This document shows, one piece after another, positions 20,080 to 31,180 of a stretch of DNA of 64,000 nt (the stretch's first letter is position 1; the number at the start of each line of letters is the position of its first letter). Source of the stretch: Topomyia yanbarensis (Eukaryota > Arthropoda > Insecta > Diptera > Culicidae); the NCBI RefSeq assembly GCF_030247195.1, contig NC_080671.1:34260343-34324342 (forward strand), written 5' to 3'. A program made the translations under genes and the position numbers. The notes beneath the pieces are model-generated. The model was not told the DNA's origin and did no database searches. It worked only from the letters and a program-made list of their open reading frames with translations.

Positions 20080-20830
20080 GGGGACCCGGGGTTATTGGAA
20101 CCGCGAACTATGCGACTATGACTATGCGCCAATCGAAAACAATAATTTTTCACAGATGAATCTCATTCTTTAGTTCTTTAGAAAGAAGATACTACGTGTT
20201 TCATTTTTTGCAACTCTTTAAACAAAAATTATTATGATGGCAAAACTGTGATTACAGTAACAAATAAAATTAAAAAAAGCAGGTAAGTGCTTTAGAAAAC
20301 TTGAAAATACTATTTTATGAAATGATTTTTGTTTGGGTGAAAACGCAGATATTTTCAAGACGGTCGCGAAATGAGCGTACGGGGCTATTCGAACCACCAA
20401 TTCCGTCAGCCACCGTTCAGCGGCTTGCGGTTGCGCACACGATTGCATACGCCACAGTAAAGAAAATACGTGATGCTTTAATCGACAGCTGCGACTACCC
20501 AGAATAATATTTTTAACATAATCTTTATTTTTTGGTACTTCCAATAAATATTACATAGGTAAACATAATTCCATCGCAAAAAATGACGGTCTGAATTGCC
20601 TCGTAGGGAGGTCCGAATTGCCCCTACAATGTAAAAGGATGGAAAAACTTGGAGTTTTGCAAATCGTCGCCTAGCGCTGCCATGGAGTGGTGCAAATAAA
20701 TTTTTATGACTCCAAAATGTAAATGGGGTTTCAAACTAACGTTGAGGACTGCTGACCGATAAATGCTTTCACATCTATCCACCTAAAAGGGCGATTTGCT
20801 TAGGCAGGTCCGAATAGCCCCGGGGTTCCC
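20080..20830. mobile_element. MITE with GGGGACC-type inverted ends, TA duplication
   Basis: The left end GGGGACCCGGGGTTATTGG and the right end read in reverse (GGGAACCCCGGGGCTATTCGG, first 20 considered) match over about 23 positions with one indel and a few mismatches. TA flanks both sides (20078-20079, 20831-20832). The 'ggtccgaat(t/a)gcccc' motif also recurs inside, near 20610. The interior of about 700 bp has no transposase, only a 68-codon frame at 20301-20507. The TA duplication suggests Tc1/mariner-type mobilisation, which is inference. Confidence 0.72.
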
Positions 20831-20832
20831 TA

Positions 20833-21479
20833 TATAACAGAGTCACTCACGAAAAAAAATTTAATATTACATCCTACTTGCCAACGGAAATATTTGTAGT
20901 CCAGGGATTTTTTGCAAAATATTTGTATTATGAGAAAATTATAACTAATTGATGTTCAAACCCTGCTTTCCCCTGAAGATGAAGGGGCATCCCTTCGAAA
21001 CGTTGCACTATGGGAAAGCATGTGACCAAAAAAGCAAAATAACATCAACTCCAATTTAATTCAGTGCTTATATATACTATATTTAAGGTAATACTTTTGC
21101 ATCTCAGAAAAATATTCGACATAACTGGGTAATATGGATGTTTGAAGATGAAAATTTGGAAAACAGACATTCCACGTGTTTTGAAACTTTTTGTATCTCT
21201 ATTGAATTTTTAATGAAACATGCGTTTAAATATGAAAACTACGTTTACCTGTTGTGTACTGCCTATTCATTGTATTGATATGAGCTTTTTTATAACAAAG
21301 TACGGATCAATGTCCCAAAATAACCATAAATTTAACCTTGCAAAAAAGACTTCCAAAGAACCTCTGAACTCTCGATGTGAGATGCAAGTATAATGATTCT
21401 TTTAACGTATAGTGAAGGTTTAAGTTGCCCATATTATGGCTATGCTGAGAATCTAAGACTATTTTTAAACATACGATCA
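20833..21479. other. Non-coding stretch
   Basis: AT-rich, no frames of note. A short inverted motif around 'ccctgaagatgaagggg' (about 20973-20989) is too small to classify. Confidence 0.45.
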
Positions 21480-22330
21480 TTTCATTTTAATTATTTATTT
21501 CGTTCAGCATTTTTTTTTTATTCATTTGAGCTTATTTTATCTACTTTGTTGCATTCTTTGGAATAATTCTGATCAGTTTATTCATTCCGTGCATTCATTA
21601 AAATTATTTTATTTACTGTTTTACTTTTATGCATTTTATTATTTTTTTTCAGTTCAAACATTTTATTTAGTTTTTAAATTTTCATAATGTAAATAATTTT
21701 TTAATCATTCATTTTATTTCAAGTTATTAATTTGACATAAATTAATTTATTCTATTAATTTTATAACTGTTTTAGCGTCGCTTAATTTTTCGTTTTAATT
21801 ATTGAGTTCGTTTTATTCTGTTTATTTTTTCCTTTTCTTTATTCAATTATTATTGGTAATTTCTATTTATTTTGTTTATTTGATTTATATTACTGATATA
21901 ATGTTTTATTTATTATATTCGTTTTACGCTTTTTATTTTAAATTTTATTAGTTTTTATGATCGATATTTTTTAATTTTAGTATATTTTCCGGTTCATACA
22001 TTATATTTAGTTTGTTCGTTTTATTTATTTAATTGGTTCTGTTCAGTTATTCCTTTTATTCATTTCATCCAATTAGTTTGATGTAATTTAATCATTTTAT
22101 AATATTCTATTATTTTTTTAAACTTTTTATATTGTTTAATTTTAATACTCAATGAGCTGAAATATTTGATTTGTTTTCTCTATTAATTTGATTTGTATTA
22201 ACCATTCTATTCATTTTATGACTTTGATAACTTTTTATTATTTTCTTGTTTTAATAATTATAAGATTTCATTTGATTTGTTGATTTGTTGATTTGTTGAT
22301 TTTTTTTATTTATTCAGTTTATTCGAATTA
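21480..22330. repeat. T-rich low-complexity region
   Basis: About 850 bp dominated by short words such as ttattt, attcatt, cgttttatt and tttaatt, with a local (gatttgtt)n run at about 22274-22300. It is probably the slipped remains of a simple repeat. A purine-rich counterpart lies at 60300-61720. Confidence 0.75.
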
Positions 22331-22904
22331 TAGTACGATGACGTCGTGAAAAAAAATGTTATGTCTATGAAAGTCGTATCATGCGGCCCACAGTGGACAG
22401 AACGGAATTAGAAAAATACATCTCTTTTGGGGAGTTCTTGTACTTCTAGGTGATAGCAATAGAATAGACAATGTTATACTATTGAAAAATATTGTATCAT
22501 TTCAACAAAAATAAAAAATCTCTTTACCCAACATTCCATTGGAAACCAGGCCATTTCTTTCGGTAAACCTCTCCCGGGCCCGCGAGAAAATGCGGAAGAG
22601 AAAAATTGATAAGTCCCACTCCCATCCATCACGAAAGACTGAACCGTCAGCTGATAGCAGTCAGTTACCGAACTTTATATATTCCAAAACACAGACACCA
22701 ACGCACACCGATCAAATATGTTACATCGGGCAGCTGCTGACGGTGCTGGTTCGCGTCCTTTTCGGCTCTCGTGAATCCACCCAGCAAACCACGTGCTACG
22801 GTCCGCCTCTGTGTGTGTGCGTATCTCCGCTGCCATCCGGATACGGAGTAAAACGAACGAGGGGTCCAGCCGAATAGATGGAGTTTTCCTATGGCACGGG
22901 CGGC

Positions 22905-22978
22905 GGTGGCCACTGATTGCGTTTTCCAGCCCGACACTGACTTCAGTCTCCGGGCATGTACGAACGAGAGCGGACGTG
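22905..22978 (+). promoter_or_regulatory. Candidate TATA-less Inr/DPE core promoter
   Basis: The arthropod initiator TCAGTC lies at 22943-22948, with A at 22945 as +1. GGACGTG occurs at 22972-22978, which is +28 to +34 and matches the DPE consensus RGWYV at its obligatory spacing. No TATA box is found 25-35 bases upstream. The surrounding 22540-23250 region is much richer in G+C and CpG than the rest of the window. The match is seen in the sequence; transcription is inferred. Confidence 0.55.
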
Positions 22979-23711
22979 AAAAGTGAAAATCTCAAACAGT
23001 CGAGCCGTAGCAGCAGAAGCAGCAGTTGGACATTCAGTTGGAAAATTGTTCTTCAGAAATGGGAGCAGTGGTGGCGGCAGTAGTGGAGATTGCATTTTTT
23101 GCTCTAGTGGAATAATTAGCTTGCCGCACTTCTCTCTTCTCCCCTCGGTACCCGGTACCAGAAAAATTGTGGTCGAGAGGGTAAGCTAGCCAGTGACGTG
23201 AAGTGAAACTGTAGTGGCGCCCAAGCTCAGGCTGGGAAGGCGCGATTTTTGCGGTTTCGGTGAATTTCTACAAATCGTACAGAGGGGGAGGTCGGTGATC
23301 TTCTCACTATCTCGGCCACTCATCGAGGCTTCCTAGATTGCAATTGTTGATGGGAATGGTGGAGTCGCGTGGTTGTTCTTCCGATTGGCGGGAGGAAAGC
23401 GGAAGATACAATAAAACGACCAGCAGATAAATCATTCTGTGGGGTTTCGTTGCTGATGGTCAGGAATTGGCTGAGTGGGGGAGTGTTTTCTTTTTGTGCC
23501 CCTGTGCGGTTCGTTACTCTTCAAAGAAGATTCTTTTCCATTGAATATTTAAGTGCTTCAGTGCTAACCGAGTGCCGAAGAAGAAGAAAATTCCGCGAAA
23601 GTTACTCGCTCGTGAGCTAGTGAACATATTGCACCAATAGAAGAATATTAGCAACGGTCTAGGAATGTGAAATAATACCGTGAAATAGTACATTTTTATT
23701 CCACACTTCAA
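22945..23711 (+). other. Candidate 5' untranslated first exon
   Basis: From the proposed start site the sequence runs about 767 bp, GC-rich at first, with several short upstream frames: ATG at 22954 (8 codons) and ATG at about 23058 (19 codons, hydrophobic). There is no long frame with protein-like composition. A textbook donor, CAA|GTAAGT, ends the block at 23711/23712. This pattern (DPE promoter, long leader rich in small uORFs, strong donor) fits a neuronal or developmental insect gene with a distant coding exon. No coding sequence follows within the window that I can join to it. Confidence 0.4.
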
Positions 23712-24784
23712 GTAAGTGCTTGAATTGCAGCTGAAGCTGAAGGTGCTGGGTGGGGGAAAGGCTAACAGGGTTTACTCGTTCCTTCTTTGCCGATGCAGAA
23801 GATTAAGTGAGCGACGGTGGATGGAAAAGGAATTCCACGGTTGGTAGTGGCATTGGCGAAAAGATCTCTGCTGGCGCCATACAAGTTGAAGGCTGTAAAA
23901 TGGCAAGCATTGAACCGAGTGGAGTTTATGATATATCGGTGTTATTGACGTTTTGTTTAAAAGTTTTTCATCGGATTATATTGACAGAATAATGGATTGG
24001 ATAGTGCCGCCTTTGTGCTGTTACGATATGGCAAAAGGGATTTTTTTGATTTTTGTAGGATTTAGTTTAGATTTATATTTAGGTTAGATTGATCGTTTGG
24101 AGAATTATTTCTTTAAACCTTTTTTTGAAGTAATTACACATCTTCACAATAAACCGAGACATTTAATGGCAAATCATTCGCTCAAATTGTTATATAATTT
24201 TTTATGGATCTCATAGAATAAATTTTTCCTTTCAACTATCACGTTTATAATACTATTGGGACTCAGATAATAAATAACACAAACGACCATACTACTAGGT
24301 ATGTCTGTCAGGCCAGTAGCAAAAATTTTACTTCTGGAGGTGTCTAAGAATGTTATGTTCAATTTAGTTAGTTCTGCCGAATGAGCGACCAAATAATAAT
24401 TGAAAACTGAATAAAATTCTGGAAGGTTCCTGGTGGAAACATATATCGTGGAATTATATTTTCAGTTATGGATTTTGCTTTTCTACTTCGTCTCATCAGA
24501 ATCCGACACTAACTTAGTGACAGAACTAAACTGGCTCCGGATTGACGCTAGCTCCAAAAAAACGAAAACACTATTTCTGTTTCTGGGCAAACCCCTAGTC
24601 CTAAGTGATGTTCCGCAAGGAAACGGTCTGATTGTTTTTACATGAATTTTTTTCCACTAAGGAGAAATGTAGCATAGTGCATATTGCATTGGCTTGCCAC
24701 GTTGAATCAAATGATACTGTTTCAATGGCTCTCATCAGCTTGAAATTGAACATCTTTTTTGCAGCACATTACCTAGGACCAGTG
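23712..24784. other. Putative intron start, with a dispersed-repeat fragment
   Basis: Non-coding. The part at about 24480-24640 resembles 42835-42990 ('ctcatcagaa(t/a)ccgacactaac', then 'ttgacgc', 'aaaacac'), so it is a diverged copy of an unnamed dispersed repeat. Confidence 0.5.
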
Positions 24785-26839
24785 CACGGAAAAAATCCGT
24801 TCATAAATTCATGAAAACAAGATCACGATTTCGTGAACTGAAGGATTAACGAAAACCGTGACCAAAGTCCTGAAATTATGAATAATAAACCTCGTAATCA
24901 TGAAACTATTTGTGTTTCCAAAAAACTAGTTCGCGTTGAATATATGCAAGGCGTTACATTCGTATGTTTGGTAGGTTTGGTTTAGTTTTTGTTGTGATCC
25001 CTGTTCACAATTTGGGAATACACAACCGACAGTTAAACGATATGCATTGCAGGAGCTTATTGGCGATTTTTTTAATTTCTCATCAAGTTACCGTGATATT
25101 TTATTCATCAGGTTGCTGTCGGATTTTTCTGTCAGAGTAGCGTGATTTATGTTCATGGTTGCAGGATTTTAGTCAGGATTTTCGCAGTTTCTATTTCGTG
25201 ATATTTTGATCGTGACTAGAGTGATTCATGCTCGTCATTTTAGGATACTAGTCACGATTTTTGTGTGAGTAATGTGATTTATATTCATGATTTCAGGATC
25301 TGTGTCAGGATTTTCATAATTTCTATTCACGTTATTGTGATATTTTAATCACGAGTAGAGTGATTTATGTTCATGATTTCAGGATCTTAGTCACGGATTT
25401 TGATGTTTTTATAACGAATAGTATTATTTACGTTCTTGATTTTAGGATCTTAGTCACGATTTTCGTAATTTATTTGCACGTTATCATGATATTTTCTTCT
25501 AGAGCTTACTTTAGAATTTGACACGTTGAGTGATGTGACTTACGTTCATGACATCAGCAGTTTTATTCGGATATTCGCAATTTCTCTTTCCTTTATCGCG
25601 ATCGAATATTTTTTGGTTATTATCGGTTTTTGTACTCGGAGTATCGTGACAATATAGACAGGAACATAAATGTATGAATAATAAGCGGGATCTTGTTCCA
25701 TGTTCTATATCACGAACACGATTTGTGGCTCTATAATGTTTTTGAGCCTTATCAAATGAATTACGATGTTCCAGGTCCTAATAGTTTTCTAATATCTACT
25801 GCTCGTGCCACTTGCTCGTCGCTAGCAGCTGAACATATATGACAGTTCATGGAACAGTGCATGAAACAAAAAGGGTTCTACGAATAATATTCTAGATTTT
25901 GTGAAATAATTTCCGTGAAAATATCATGACCATCTTGCTGGAACTTGAAAATAATTATGGATATTTTCACATCATCGCAAGCATGCGAGATAGGTCCTAG
26001 GTCAAGTATTAGGAATCATGAACTAGTTCATGAACCCATGAATAATATTTTGTGATTTTGTGAAATATTTTACGTGAGCGAATGGCCAGTCGTGACTATT
26101 ATACTTGGAATCATTAACCAATTTACGAATACATTAAATATATTTTATAATTCCGCGAACTATTTCACATGCACGAAAGGTAAGTCGTGACTTTCAGTTC
26201 ATGCATACATGAATAATATTCTCTGATTTCGTGTACCACAAATGGTAAATCGTAGCTATTATACCAGGAATCATGAACCAGTTCACGAATACATGAATAA
26301 TACTGCATGATTTCGTAAAATATTTTACGAACTAGTACGCTAGGGATCATGAACCAGTTCGGGAATTTCTCGAATACATGAATAATATTTGATGATTTCG
26401 TGAACTATTTCTCGAGCAAGGATATGACTAATATATTACGAATCAAGAATTAGTTCACAAGGATTGAATGGATTCATGAATAAAATTTCGAGTTTCTTGA
26501 CATAGTTCATGAGAAAATATATAGAATGTTTTGATTTTGTGATCTAATGTTCCTAAATCTATGAATAACATTACCTTTGGTTTTATGAATAATCTTCATA
26601 AAGCTGTGAACTAGTTCACGTACAGAAAATCGATTTGGTAATGACATGGTGGAAAACGTGACTGAAGCACACAAAACAAAAACAAATATTTCCACTAATA
26701 AAAAGTGTTATGCGGGCGTTGCTGAAGTGAAAGCGAACATGATTTTGGCTCACGGTCCTGTTTGCGCAATGCTAAAAGGTGATTGTTTCAGGATTCAAGA
26801 CACTTTATTCACGCTTTTAGGAACAATTTGTATTCCGTG
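24785..26839 (+). mobile_element. CACGG...CCGTG-ended element, near-complete copy
   Basis: It begins CACGGAAAAAATCCG (24785) and ends TTTGTATTCCGTG (26839), with TG on both sides (or GTGC if the ends are set one base inside). The left half holds four or five units of about 90-110 bp around 'gtgatttatgttcatgattt' and 'aggatcttagtcacgatttt'. The right half holds about five units around 'aggaatcatgaaccagttca', 'cgaatacatgaataatatt' and 'gatttcgtgaactatttcac', including the palindrome GTGAACTAGTTCAC. A non-tandem block near the right end (26640-26839) recurs inverted at 46129-46320. No transposase is found, so it is non-autonomous. Confidence 0.78.
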
Positions 26840-27150
26840 TGCCACTGGGATGATGCTAAAAAATCGAAGGTTTCCGTCTGTTTTGGAGAGAAAACCACCA
26901 GTTCACGAATCCTAGTATAATAGTCACGACTTGCACTTGAATACATGAAAAATATTGTATAATTTAAAAAAAATATATTAAAAATGAGGGATTTTGGAGA
27001 CAATATAACATAAGTACCCCACTTTCCCGTATTTTTCAAGAAACAGAAATAACTCTATTCAAATACTAAGGTTATTTCCTTTAAAAAGAGGTATGAATTG
27101 TAATTTTCTGAGCGATACTTCAAAGGTTGTAAGTATTTAATATATTTTTT
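26840..27150. repeat. Short dispersed repeat shared with 59130-59290
   Basis: The region 26995-27125 ('gtaccccactttccc', 'aaggttatttccttt', 'agaggtatgaattgtaattt', 'gatacttcaaagg') matches the reverse complement of about 59130-59290. The 26840-26994 part looks like trailing CACGG-family subunits. Confidence 0.6.
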
Positions 27151-27700
27151 GCCTTTCTCATATAGAATAGTTATGCAATCACTCTAAAAATTGTCAACCT
27201 AATCCCGGCCCGGAGGATCGAGTGTTATATGCCATTCGACTCAGTTCGTCGAGATCGGAAAATGTCTGTGTGTATGTATATATGTGTGTGTATGTGGAAA
27301 AAAGTCACCTTTGTTTCTCAGAGATGGCTGGATCGATTTGCACAAACTTAGTCTCAAATGAAGGGTACAACCTTCCCATCGTTTCTTTTGATTTTTTTAT
27401 TATTGATTTGACTTCCGGTTCCGGAGATACGGGTTGAGGAGTGCGACCACGCAGCAAATTCCCCTATAAACTGAAATGAAAAATTCTCAAAGGGGGGAGT
27501 CGAATTTCAATTTCAAAATAGAATTTGCATTTTTGATGACTTTAAAATGCATGCAACGTTGAGATTTGATATAAACTCGAAAAAAAATTTGACGAAAATT
27601 TACTTTTTTGACTTTGGCTTATTTTAGCCTTTCTCATATAGACAGGTTATGTAATCACTCTAAAAATCGTAAACCTAATTTTTTACTTATATAGGCTTAG
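27151..27700 (+). mobile_element. (TG)n-associated GTTTT element, copy A
   Basis: It starts GCCTTTCTCATATAGAATAG after a T run. It then has the family's core 'cggcccggaggatcgag', a short TG/TA run (about 27266-27294), 'cagagatggctggatcgat', 'cttccggttccggagatacg', and a second GCCTTTCTCATATAG module at 27635. The conserved 3' end ('aattgcaccgctaggtgga') is absent, so the copy is truncated; the right limit is approximate. Confidence 0.75.
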
Positions 27701-28413
27701 GTAGGAGTATGCAATGTTTTTTCAATCTCAATTGATAGTACACTCGAAGTTATTGACCGTTGTTTGTGAATGACCCCTTAAAAACTTTTCTTTTAATATA
27801 ACTCTCTAAATATCGTAGATAAAGCTTTAGTATGCTCCAGAAAGTTGTTCGTCTTATCAAAAGACATATCCTTTCAGAACAGATAATCAGTCTATCTCTT
27901 GCGACTTGGAAGTTATTGGGTATTTTTTGGTAAAATTAGCAAAAGCTTTAAATGTAATAACCTTTGAACGGGCAGCCAGCTCTAGATGCAATTAAAAATG
28001 CTACATCAACACTTTAAAACTCAATAGAGTAAACTTTGTTGTCTCTAGTAGAGTTATAGATGATTTGAAAAAAGCTATTGTTTCTAGTTTAGTCTAGTCT
28101 AGTCTACGCACATACACAGCCAATAATGTAGGGACTCTGGACATGTATGTGACACAATCATTAAAGCGGCCAGGCTAACTGTGCAGTGTACAAAATCAAG
28201 ATGATTCAAAATTATACGGCAATCAAATTATTCATTTAATGAACAATTTAATCAACGAATTGTTTTGAACCTTGAATAAGGAAGAAACGTGGAAAACCGT
28301 ACCGACCGTTCCAATTTGATAGGGGATTGATAAATCGTTGGGAGTAACTTGGCTAAAAGGGTTAATGTCACTCCTTTGGTCCTAAGTTCCTGGGATGGGA
28401 CATAGGTATTCAG
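27701..28413. other. Non-coding stretch
   Basis: No gene. A short (tagtc)n-like run (tagtctagtctagtct) is at about 28091-28106. Likely decayed repeat sequence. Confidence 0.45.
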
Positions 28414-28501
28414 GGGCCCTATTCTCACAGTCACGGCACACAGTGATTAGAACAAAATTTCCTTCTAGTCACCCGGTGACGTGACTGTGAGAAAAGGGCC
28501 C
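28414..28501. mobile_element. Tiny MITE, 88 bp, 3-bp target duplication
   Basis: The ends GGGCCCTATTCTCACAGTCA and, reversed, GGGCCCTTTTCTCACAGTCA match over about 22 bases with one difference. CAG flanks both ends (28411-28413, 28502-28504). GGGCCC-starting ends with a 3-bp duplication recall PIF/Harbinger elements, though CAG is not the usual TWA; the assignment is tentative. Confidence 0.78.
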
Positions 28502-28504
28502 CAG

Positions 28505-30379
28505 TTCTGCCCTGGCTAATAAGCCTAGTTTATAGCGCCTTTGTCCGCTCTCTGAAATAATGAAAGAAAAAAATTAGCGAAATCGGTTAATTAGTATTAG
28601 CGGAGGAACTAAGATAAATCACATTCTAATTCAGTAGAATGGAATAACAATATATAATATTATACATAATACTAGAACGAGCTCACCGGTAATGAATACC
28701 CGCCGAATCTGATACAGAACCTGACACAGCCGTCACTGCTGCTCCCGTTATGGTGCTGGCGACACTGACTATAGATAGCCCGCGATCTATCGGTTATTCT
28801 GAGTCCACCTATAGACTCCAGACGCAAACCCATATTTGCCACTGAGATACAAAGAACCATATCCCAAATGTTTGCTTGTTCTACCAGTTCCCTTTCACCG
28901 AAATACGAGTTCTTGAAAGTCCGGAAAAAAATAAGCTAAACCTTGAATTTGGTGGTTGGTCTGTATCAATTTAACAGATTTGCCAATTTTTCGTTCCACT
29001 TTGGCGAGAAATTTTACATTACTTCTTCAGTAAACTAAGTATTTTTATTGCACTATTCTTTCGGTTTTAGTTTGAGATGTTGACAGAAAGGCTGGGAAAA
29101 GAATTTTTACTTTTCAATGTTTTGTGTCTGATTTTGGGTATAAATATATGTATATGTCACTCGCGTCGAAATCCAACGTGGAAATTTCCGCAAAGGTAAT
29201 GCGGGGATGCGAATAATAACGGGATAATTCACTTTCTGTAGCCTAAGCTTACCGGGTGGCGGTATATACATTCGATCGTCGAGATTTAATAGATTTTACA
29301 GAGAGCTGAATAATCTGCCTACTCCCCCGATTTGAAAAAAACTACGGTTTTCAAAAAAAAATGTCTAATATCTTCGAAAACACTCGAGATAAAAAATTAT
29401 GCGGTTATAAAAATTGTGTATTTTGACGATTAAAATAACTTCATAGCATATATTAAATCTGTAGGGTCATCCAAATACAACGCGCTATAACTTCGTAAGC
29501 ATTAAAAGAAGAGACTTTATGCATTCAGCATAGACATTCGTGAAAGCAATATCCACAACTTTTCCAAAGAGGTTAGCCCATTTCTTCTACCAGAAAAAAA
29601 TTTAGTTGAAAAATCTCACTTATAGGTGGATTAATCAGGAAAATCATAGAGGAAACTGACAAACCTTGCTATTTTTTATGAGTACTCCGAAAACACTATT
29701 GACGTAAACTCGGTAGTTTCCACGTTAACAACCAATCACCATTTGAAACATTTTATTTTTGAAAAATTGCCAAATTAATTTTAAAATACACGAGTTGAGC
29801 CATTGTTGTAATATAAAAAGTTGTCCATTTTGGAAATTCAAACCTTTTTACGGAACATACCGAACTTGTCAGAATGATATCTAAAAGTTATAGTAATGAA
29901 TTGGCTTTAAAGGAATCATCCACAAACAACAAGCAATAATGTTGAAGACATTAAACATAATGACTTTGTGTCCTCGGTAAAGTTGTTCGCAAAGCTTGCT
30001 GTACAACTTTTCTGAAGAAAGTTGGTTAATATATATCACTTTTAGGGGCATTAATAATTAAAATAACAACATCATATGAAAGGGCTTTTAATGTCTAAAA
30101 ATTCCTCCGAAGACGTCAATAACCCAAATTTAACGATTTAGACGTAATTAATAAGTCGCACAATTTTCACAAAGAAAATCACTGTGCATTGTCCAGACCA
30201 GGATATTTTTTTTCTATATTTGTCATGTCGGTAATTGTTCTTGTTAATCGTCTGCAGATTCCGGTGTGAAATGTCCATGTTTCTTCCAGGGACATCGCTT
30301 ACTGCAGGGTTGATACATCGCAGAATTTAGCCCCAGATGGTGAAACTAAAAATATTATTCATCCAAATGTTTTAATTAT
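28505..30379. other. Non-coding stretch
   Basis: I see no gene. Sequence at 29400-30150 contains phrases that recur with variation elsewhere (for example around 33100-33260 and 35150-35400), suggesting old dispersed repeats, but no ends can be defined. Confidence 0.4.
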
Positions 30380-31180
30380 GTTGGTTATTCTGACTGTTCA
30401 TTTTTTTTTTTCAATTTCTTCTCATTTGAATGAAATAATTTATGAACGAAGAACATGCATTGATTCATATTTTCTCTTTCGTTGATGCGTAGCATTATTG
30501 GTATTTTTAGAATGGGGTTAACGAGTAGATGATGGAAATCAATGTTGGAAGCCATTCTGAAAACCAAAATGGCCACATCCAGTTTAGTTAAACTCTCTAT
30601 AACCTCAGCAATATAAGTACTTCCGAAATGTTTTGTTCTTTTCAATAAACGAAGTTCTTAAAATATTCTTCTTTAGTGCCTAGACATAGTTTTATAATCC
30701 TTTCTGATTATTTAGTATGGATTTTCCTTAAGGCGGTCTTACAGTGCAAAATTTAGAAAAAAACTAAGATGACAAAAATATCCTCAAGAAAGGATTTACT
30801 CGAATTTAACTTGGTTTGCCTACAAGAGCCCATCAAACGTATGAGACTAACAAAATCGGGCCAAAAGCTGGCAAAATCGGAAGCTGATAAAATCGGGTCT
30901 TCACTGTAGTAATGATATGGTTATAGAAAATTTTGCTCAACCGAAAGTCGCTCTCTAGGCCTTCAAAATGGCGTCACTCATCGATTTTCATCATCTACAT
31001 CTATGTCAAGCCAATTTCAAAAATACCCTTTTAGTTACAGTTATTGAACATTTTGATCAACCGGAAGTCGCCATCTTTGATCTCGAAATGGCGCCAAACA
31101 CTAATTTCCATCATCTACTTGTCAAGCCCGTGCTATATCCATCAAATTTAGCGAACTGCTTTGACGAAATGAATCGTTAC
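30380..31180. repeat. ~110-bp degenerate repeat with 'cggaagtcgccatct' motif
   Basis: Two adjacent plus-strand units at about 30935-31040 and 31045-31145 share 'caaccg(g/a)aagtcgc', 'aaatggcg', 'atttccatcatcta' and 'gtcaagcc'. A further unit lies inverted at about 30490-30600 ('gtagatgatggaaatcaa', 'gccattctgaaaac', 'caaaatggccacatcc'). Spacing is about 110 bp. No coding potential. Confidence 0.65.

Noticed and set aside
19317..20153. Long frames (278 and 230 codons) of periodic peptides on both strands
   Set aside because: They are translations of the 18-bp minisatellite; period divisible by three and no stop in the unit explain them.
22539..22877. 112-codon frame upstream of the candidate promoter
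   Set aside because: Overlaps other frames of equal length on both strands in GC-rich DNA, has no domain and lies before the predicted transcription start.
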